NCBI RefSeq assembly: GCF_000282335.1
Contig: NZ_AKJM01000050.1
Span: 1-48,271 of the forward strand
Length of the DNA stretch: 48,271 nt
Source: Pseudomonas sp. GM48
GTDB lineage: Bacteria; Pseudomonadota; Gammaproteobacteria; Pseudomonadales; Pseudomonadaceae
Reading direction: 5' to 3'
The notes under the pieces were generated by a model. It saw only the letters and a program-made list of their open reading frames with translations. It made no database searches and was not told the origin of the DNA. Both the position numbers and the translations under genes were made by a program. This document shows, one piece after another, positions 43,086 through 48,271 of the stretch; within the stretch, counting starts at the first letter, position 1; each line of letters opens with the position of its first letter.

Positions 43086-43096
43086 AATAAAAACAA
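43086..43096 (+). promoter_or_regulatory. A-rich Hfq/Crc-type motif before FadL-like gene
   Basis: AATAAAAACAA lies 13 bases before the ATG, just before the GAGGTGGG ribosome binding site. Confidence 0.4.
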
Positions 43097-43109
43097 TACG
43101 AGGTGGGAA

Positions 43110-44429
43110 ATGAAACTGAGCAACCGTGCAACCCCGTGTCTCTCAGCTGTGCGAGAAGTGTCTTCCTGGATTAAATTCACAGGTGCCGCGGCAATACTCA
43201 GCGTTTCAACAAGCGCAAGCGCCAATGGCATTGCCCTTAACGAACAAAGTGCAAGCAGTGCGGGAACTGCTTATGCGGGAAGGTCGTCTTCCGCGCTGGA
43301 CGCCAGCACTATCTTTGGCAATCCCGCAGGTTTGACCAAGTTGAAACGTGCCGAGATTTCCGGCGGAGCCGCGGTCGTCTCGGTGAGCGATGACATCAGT
43401 GATGCGCAGAGCAGTGCCCCGGGAACGAATAAAGGGGACTCGGTCCCTTTGGGGGTCGTCCCTTTCGCCTATATGTCGACGCCGCTTGACGATCGATTTT
43501 CGATTGGTATTGGCCTGTATGCTCCGAGTGGTCTGATCAATGATTACGAGAGCGGTTTTCAGGGCCGTTATCATGGTTCCTATAGCACGACCAGGGAAAT
43601 AACCCTGCAGCCCACCATTGCCTGGCGGATCAATGATTACGTGTCCATTGGTGGCGGACCGACCATAAACCGTTTCAATGCAAAGCTTCAGAATTACCTG
43701 GCCACCGGCGCCCTGAACAATGGCCAGGACACACTGGTTACCATCAAAGGCGATGACACGGCACTTGGCTACAACGTCGGCGTCTTGTTTGATTTGAGTG
43801 ATGCGACCCGTTGGGGGATTAACTATCACTCGAAGGTGAGCTATGAACTCAAAGGGCATACTGAGGTTTCCGGCTCCCCGAGCGTTATCCCGCTGGACGG
43901 AAACTATGACAACAAGATAGACCTCACGATGCCCGAATCCGTGGACACGTCTATCACCCATCATTTCAATAGTCGCTGGACGGGATACCTGGGGACCACC
44001 TGGAAACGTTGGAGCCGGATCAAAAAGGTCGAGGCAGTCAACAGCGGTCTTTCCCCCTTGGGTCAGGCGGCCGGCCTGGGAAGTGTGACCGAAGAAATGA
44101 ACTGGCACGACACATGGTCCACCGCAGTTGGCGCGTCCTTGCAATTGAACCAGCAATGGCTGCTGCGCGCAGGCTACGCCTATGATCCGTCGCCCATTGG
44201 AAATGCCGATCGCAGCGTGCGCGTTCCGGTCGGGAATCGCCAGGCCGTGACCTTGGGTGGCGCTTATTCGCCGAATTCCGATCTGACAATAGACTTTGCT
44301 TATGGTTATCTCTGGGATTCCAAAGCCTCAGTAAAACAGTCGAACAACTCCGGCCTTCAACCGGAATACAGTGCCAAATACGAAAATAGTGCGAATGGAT
44401 TTTCAGTCCAGGCAACCTATCGGTACTAA
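43110..44429 (+). CDS. FadL/TodX-family outer-membrane channel
   Basis: 439-residue barrel of the OmpP1/FadL/TodX family. A long signal peptide (hydrophobic IKFTGAAAILSVSTSASA) is cleaved to give the characteristic mature N-terminus NGIALNEQSASSAGTAYAGR, the start of the hatch domain (about 85 residues). Family strands follow: GLYAPSGLINDYESGFQGRY, VSIGGGPTINRFNAKLQNYL, WGINYHSKVSYELKGHTEVS. The chain ends in the barrel signal FSVQATYRY. Members admit long-chain fatty acids, toluene, xylene and other hydrophobic molecules. Its presence indicates that the island's substrate is poorly water-soluble. Transcribed apart from the enzyme operon, since a terminator lies between. Confidence 0.93.
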   Translation: MKLSNRATPCLSAVREVSSWIKFTGAAAILSVSTSASANGIALNEQSASSAGTAYAGRSSSALDASTIFGNPAGLTKLKRAEISGGAAVVSVSDDISDAQSSAPGTNKGDSVPLGVVPFAYMSTPLDDRFSIGIGLYAPSGLINDYESGFQGRYHGSYSTTREITLQPTIAWRINDYVSIGGGPTINRFNAKLQNYLATGALNNGQDTLVTIKGDDTALGYNVGVLFDLSDATRWGINYHSKVSYELKGHTEVSGSPSVIPLDGNYDNKIDLTMPESVDTSITHHFNSRWTGYLGTTWKRWSRIKKVEAVNSGLSPLGQAAGLGSVTEEMNWHDTWSTAVGASLQLNQQWLLRAGYAYDPSPIGNADRSVRVPVGNRQAVTLGGAYSPNSDLTIDFAYGYLWDSKASVKQSNNSGLQPEYSAKYENSANGFSVQATYRY

Positions 44430-44871
44430 TCGACAGCACTAAGTTTTTAATAAAGCCCATTATTGCGAGACTTCCTGAAAGCTCTCCTTTCATCGTTAAT
44501 CAACTATCCCAACGGGACGTGACGCAGTTCTGCCTGGCAATCAGCGCCAACTGCCGCGAATACGTTCGCGGTAGTGGGTGGGTTGTCATTTCATTAGCTC
44601 TAATCCATCGAGTTTTCTGCGTAAACCTTCTGAATCACGGCCCTACAGGCGGGCCCTACCCCGCTGACTCCGCATTCCTTGCCTCTAAATCCGCCAATAC
44701 TCCCCACAAACGACGTAACACCCGTCAAGAATGATGGCATTAAGCTACTCTCTCCACGGTTTCTCATATTCACTGCAACACCCCAAAAACGCCACAGCTT
44801 CAGTATCAGGCTCGCCTGACCGGTATCAGCCCCCTGCTTCATCCTCACTCAATTACATGGAGTAAGCGTGA
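44430..44871. other. 442-base gap between channel and chemoreceptor genes
   Basis: Base composition is close to even and no open frame here has a ribosome binding site and protein-like content. A short GGCCC...GGGCC dyad near 44640-44657 is the only structure seen. It must carry the chemoreceptor promoter. Confidence 0.6.
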
Positions 44872-46368
44872 ATGCCCTTCCCCCCTCGTTTCCTCGACCA
44901 CTACCGCAAAGCCGACCGCATCATGCTGGGTCTGATCTGGCTGATGTTCGTCTTCGCGGTGGGCCTGGCGTTCTGGCACGACACGTTCAAGCAAGCGCTT
45001 TTAGTGGGTGGCGGCACCAGTGTGCTGTTGACCATGCTGTACCGCGCCATCGGCGGGTCGCGGTTGATGCGCTGTTTGCTAGGCGTTGGCTTGATGGTGA
45101 TGGCGGCGTTGCATATCAATCAGGCCGAGGGGGTCATTGAGTCGCACTTCGGGATTTTCGCGTTGTTGGCGGTGCTGACGTTTTATCGCGACTGGTTGCC
45201 GATTCTGGTGGCGGCGGCTGCGATTGCCGTGCATCACGTGGTGTTTCATGTGCTGCAACATCAGGGTTTTCCGGTGTATGTGATGGCGCATCACGGTGGC
45301 TGGACGATGGTGTTCGTTCACGCTTTTTATGTGGTGATGGAGACGGTCGCGCTGCTCTATCTGGCGGTGCACAGTCAGGCCGATGCGGTGGAGAGCCAGG
45401 ACATGCTGGACAAGATGCTCGCCACCACGTCGCAGTTCACCGCCAACGCCGAACAGGGTGACAAGGCGCGGGTGCATGTGTCGCTGGCGCAGCGTTTCGA
45501 TCAGTTTTTGATGCAGATCACCGCATTGGTCGACGGGGTGGTACGTGACTCTCACGGCTTGGGTCAGTTGGGCCAGGAGTTGGCCAAGGCGAGTAATACG
45601 CTGGAGAAAGGCGCGAAGCATCAGTTGACGGAAATCGCCCAGATGACCGGGTCGATGCAACGCATGGGCGATGCGATGGAGCACATCGTGGTGCATGTCG
45701 AGCATGCCGTTGAACATGCCGGCCAGGCCAGTGCGCAAGTCACTCGCGGTCAGGAAAGCGTGAACCGTGCGCGGCAGGAAATCACTCAGTTAGCGTCGCG
45801 CCTGGAAGGCACCAACCAGACCGTTCAGGTGCTGGCCGGGCAAGCACAGCAAATCGGTTCGGTGCTGGAGGTGATCAGCAGCATCGCCGAGCAAACTAAC
45901 CTGCTGGCGCTCAACGCGGCTATCGAAGCGGCGCGTGCCGGCGAGCAAGGCCGGGGCTTTGCCGTAGTGGCCGATGAAGTGCGCAGCCTGGCGCAGCGCA
46001 CGGCGGTTTCCACCAAAGAAATCCGGACCATCATCGAGGCCTTGCAGCAAGGCAGCCGCAAAGCGGTCGAGGCCATGCAGGACAGTCGCGAAGGTGTAGA
46101 GCGCTGTGTCGAGGACAGTCAGCTGGCGGCTGCGATGTTGCAGGCCGTGGGCAGTGACATCTCGCAGATCGATGAACTCAATGGACGGATTGTCACGACA
46201 ACCCGCGAACAATCCACGGCGAGTTTCGAGATCGTCGGGCGCTTGCAGTCGGTGCAGAGTATTGCGCAGAACACCGCGGACGATGTGGAAACCCTGGCGT
46301 TGAGCAGCCGGCGCTTGCCACCTATTGCCACGCGCCTGGATGCACTGGGGCGTACGTTTCATCAATGA
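44872..46368 (+). CDS. Methyl-accepting chemotaxis protein with membrane-embedded sensor
   Basis: 498-residue chemoreceptor. The N-terminal part (about residues 15-170) is a bundle of some six membrane helices with no periplasmic domain. It carries a His-rich pattern ([20 protein letters not shown] then [10 protein letters not shown]) that could bind haem or metal. There is no recognisable HAMP module. The cytoplasmic coiled coil (about 215-495) has the conserved tip [19 protein letters not shown] followed by [23 protein letters not shown] precedes the ATG at nine bases. The lack of a ligand-binding domain points to sensing in or at the membrane, such as redox state or a lipophilic compound. 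Confidence 0.92.
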   Translation: MPFPPRFLDHYRKADRIMLGLIWLMFVFAVGLAFWHDTFKQALLVGGGTSVLLTMLYRAIGGSRLMRCLLGVGLMVMAALHINQAEGVIESHFGIFALLAVLTFYRDWLPILVAAAAIAVHHVVFHVLQHQGFPVYVMAHHGGWTMVFVHAFYVVMETVALLYLAVHSQADAVESQDMLDKMLATTSQFTANAEQGDKARVHVSLAQRFDQFLMQITALVDGVVRDSHGLGQLGQELAKASNTLEKGAKHQLTEIAQMTGSMQRMGDAMEHIVVHVEHAVEHAGQASAQVTRGQESVNRARQEITQLASRLEGTNQTVQVLAGQAQQIGSVLEVISSIAEQTNLLALNAAIEAARAGEQGRGFAVVADEVRSLAQRTAVSTKEIRTIIEALQQGSRKAVEAMQDSREGVERCVEDSQLAAAMLQAVGSDISQIDELNGRIVTTTREQSTASFEIVGRLQSVQSIAQNTADDVETLALSSRRLPPIATRLDALGRTFHQ

Positions 46369-46372
46369 TCGT

Positions 46373-46415
46373 GCTGTGGTTTACATGAACAATTTTTCAT
46401 CTTGTAAATCACAGC
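46373..46415. other. Inverted repeat just after chemoreceptor gene
   Basis: GCTGTGGTTTACA (46373-46385) pairs with TGTAAATCACAGC (46403-46415) with one G-U. The 17-base loop is AT-rich. It begins four bases after the stop codon. No T run follows, so it could be a processed 3' end or an operator for the next gene. Confidence 0.45.
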
Positions 46416-46547
46416 CTTACATCACTTGATGGGGCAACCACGCCTCAATCAGAACCAATGGTTTATTCGCAATCTACTGACAATCCCATCACATTTCGCC
46501 GGATAACCTTGTTGCTCCAGCCGCTTCACGCAACGTGCGAAATAGTG

Positions 46548-48134
46548 ATGAAAAATTCGTTAGTCAGGTTTCTGAAAAGTGACCAGGGTGCGCTGATCCT
46601 TCTGCTCGGTGTATCCGCGTTTCTATTGCTGTTCGGGTTGGGCACAAGGGAGCTTTGGGGGGCGGAAACCCGCTGGGCGAACATCGCGCTGCAAATGTTG
46701 CAAACCGGCGATTATTTCGACCCTTATCTCAAGGGCATGCCCTATTACGACAAACCGCTGCCTTCCTATTGGCTGATTACGGCCACTGCCCACCTGATGG
46801 GTGGTCTCGGGCACTGGTCGCTGCGCTTGCCTTCGGTTCTGGCGGCGTGGCTGAGTGTCTGGCTGGTCTATTTGATCGGTGAACGGCTCTTTAGCAAAGG
46901 CACCGGCCTGATTGCCGGCTGGTTTCTGGCGACGACGTTCTTTTTCGTGTTCTGGGCGCGGGTTGCCACGGCCGACATTTTAACGGTTTGCGGTGTTCTG
47001 GCGGCTGTCTGGTGGTATTGGCGCGGCCCGAGCGACACCCGTCTGGGTCGCTACATCGTATTTTTCCTGATGCTGGCACTGACGTCGCTGTTCAAGGGCT
47101 TGATCGGGTTTATCCTGCCGGGGCTGATGCTGTTGCCGCATCTGCTCAGCGAGGGGCGCTGGAGAAACCACCTCAATCCGCGCCTGTTTCTGGCGATGCT
47201 GGTGGGCGGTGTGGTCTACATGCTGCCGTTCATGCTGTCGCACCGCTATGGCACGCCGACTTATGGGCCGAGCGGGCTTGGCCTGGTGTTTCAGGAGAAT
47301 GTGGTTCGATTTTTCAAGCCATTCGACAACATCGGCCCGATCTATACCTATCTACTCTATCTGCCGGTTTACACCCTGCCCTGGGCACCCTGCTGGATAC
47401 TTGGCCTGTGGGTGGCGGTACGCCGCTGGAAGCACACCGAACCCAATGTTCGCTGGCTGATTTTGGGCCTGGGATTGCTGTTTCTGTTCTTCACCGCCAG
47501 TGGCAGTCGACGCAGCTACTACGTATTACCGCTGGTGCCGTTTGCCCAGCTGCTGGCGGCCTGGTGGGTCACCCGGCGCATGGCCGCGCGTCAGGCGGCC
47601 GGTAACGTCAGCGGGCCGGGTTGGACGAAGGGTATTGCCGGGGCGGCAGGTCTTTTGTTTTTGATTTTGGGCGTTGTCTATCCATGGACTAACGGCGGTG
47701 CTGGCGGTGTCATGCAGTTCACCCGGGACGTGCGTGCCGAAGCGATCAAAACGGCACCGTGGAGCGAATGGCGCATGGTGCTGGTGGATGTCGACAACAA
47801 ACTGCCCATGTACCTGCAAAATCATGGCGCCGCGTTCTACTACGTGCTCCCGGATTCGGATATTCCGCAAACAGGTGACAGTGCTGCACTGATGGCGTGG
47901 CTGGAAAAGAACAGTGGCGAAACCTGGAATCCTGAACGCACGATCATCGTGGAGCAGTACAAGGATATCCATCAATTGCCTCTGGACTATCTGACGGCCG
48001 ACCATCAGTTGATCACCACCAAACCCAACAACGGCGCCCGGTTGTTTCATGCCCATGAAAATGGCAGTGCGGCGTTTATTCCCAATGGGAAAACGATGGG
48101 AATCCCTGTGGCCGATCAAGCCTCGGTTCAATAG
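46548..48134 (+). CDS. ArnT/PMT-like membrane glycosyltransferase (GT39/GT83 type)
   Basis: 528-residue polytopic protein starting at ATG 46548 (MKNSLVRFLKSDQGALILLL). The frame is open for 30 codons upstream but those residues are not family-like. The first periplasmic loop reads GTRELWGAETRWANIALQML and then YYDKPLPSYWLITATAHLMG, matching the ArnT/PMT pattern in which an acidic pair (DE) starts catalysis; here the first acid is Ala and only Glu remains. About 11-12 membrane helices lead to a soluble C-terminal domain of about 130 residues. Members move a sugar from a polyprenyl phosphate to lipid A or protein. No arn operon is adjacent, so the acceptor is unknown. Confidence 0.87.
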   Translation: MKNSLVRFLKSDQGALILLLGVSAFLLLFGLGTRELWGAETRWANIALQMLQTGDYFDPYLKGMPYYDKPLPSYWLITATAHLMGGLGHWSLRLPSVLAAWLSVWLVYLIGERLFSKGTGLIAGWFLATTFFFVFWARVATADILTVCGVLAAVWWYWRGPSDTRLGRYIVFFLMLALTSLFKGLIGFILPGLMLLPHLLSEGRWRNHLNPRLFLAMLVGGVVYMLPFMLSHRYGTPTYGPSGLGLVFQENVVRFFKPFDNIGPIYTYLLYLPVYTLPWAPCWILGLWVAVRRWKHTEPNVRWLILGLGLLFLFFTASGSRRSYYVLPLVPFAQLLAAWWVTRRMAARQAAGNVSGPGWTKGIAGAAGLLFLILGVVYPWTNGGAGGVMQFTRDVRAEAIKTAPWSEWRMVLVDVDNKLPMYLQNHGAAFYYVLPDSDIPQTGDSAALMAWLEKNSGETWNPERTIIVEQYKDIHQLPLDYLTADHQLITTKPNNGARLFHAHENGSAAFIPNGKTMGIPVADQASVQ

Positions 48135-48179
48135 ATATATGAGGGGGGCAATCAACGAAACAGGGCGCCTTACAGGCTA

Positions 48180-48271
48180 ACGCCGATCAGCTACGCCTTC
48201 CTTGTAGCAGCTGGCGTAGCCTGCGTCCGGCTGCGCAGCAGTCGTAAATCCGGCTTGCACGATCTCTCTGA
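48180..48271. repeat. Partial pseudomonad intergenic repeat of another type
   Basis: TTGTAGCAGCTGGCGTAGCC, then CTGCGTCCGGCTGCGCAGCA and GTCGTAAATCCGG. I recognise this as a palindromic intergenic repeat frequent in Pseudomonas and distinct from the GTGGGAGCGGGC family. It runs towards the window end and may be incomplete. The preceding 48135-48179 holds no feature. Confidence 0.6.

Noticed and set aside
44519..44848. Two short ORFs in the gap before the chemoreceptor
   Set aside because: No ribosome binding site, no domain, and they overlap on opposite strands.

Overview
The window looks like chromosomal DNA of a Pseudomonas of the fluorescens/putida type. The main evidence is about a dozen intergenic repeats built on the pseudomonad REP core GTGGGAGCGGGCTTGCTCGC, mostly as facing pairs, together with strongly GC-biased codon use and protein families common in that genus. 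No rRNA, tRNA, CRISPR array, prophage or transposase was found.

Layout. (1) 0.2-6.7 kb: a dipeptide/oligopeptide-type ABC importer (Tat-exported binding protein, two permeases, one fused double ATPase) followed by an outer-membrane porin, then a LysR regulator. (2) 7.9-11.1 kb: a leftward operon of a formaldehyde-activating-enzyme (Fae) homologue, an aldo/keto reductase and a succinate-semialdehyde-type dehydrogenase. A palindromic operator and promoter precede it, and possibly a 32-residue His/Cys leader peptide. (3) 11.3-13.0 kb: a secreted MxKDx pentapeptide-repeat protein and a Tat-exported molybdopterin oxidoreductase with its membrane cytochrome b. (4) 13.3-22.9 kb: an rRNA-type methyltransferase, a TccC/RHS toxin-like protein, a LuxR regulator, a polyamine-binding protein, a DmpA-type aminopeptidase, a strong candidate small RNA, a TetR/thioesterase divergent pair and a GNAT acetyltransferase. 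(5) 23.4-32.5 kb: a large multicopper oxidase, YceI, a phosphoribosyltransferase, a MATE exporter, a DUF1254 lipoprotein and a small phosphatase-like protein. (6) 32.5-34.2 kb: gene-poor DNA with two related non-coding elements, one small ORF and a remnant of an RND efflux pump. (7) 34.2-44.4 kb: a catabolic island. (8) 44.9-48.1 kb: a chemoreceptor with a membrane-embedded His-rich sensor and an ArnT-like glycosyltransferase.

The catabolic island is the most coherent candidate for an undescribed system. It encodes an MhpA-like FAD aromatic hydroxylase, a VOC-fold extradiol-dioxygenase-like protein, a fumarylacetoacetate-hydrolase-family protein, an acyl-CoA synthetase, a FadL/TodX outer-membrane channel, an old-yellow-enzyme reductase and two TetR regulators. 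The parts fit uptake of a hydrophobic phenol, ring hydroxylation, meta-cleavage, hydrolysis of the cleavage product and CoA activation of the released side chain. The usual mhpD/E/F-type genes are absent, so the substrate and the end of the pathway cannot be read from the window. The island carries no REP elements, has lower apparent GC, has a 32-bp perfect palindrome at its central promoter region, and shows A-rich Hfq/Crc-type motifs at several translation starts. All functional statements are homology judgements made by eye; no database search was run.
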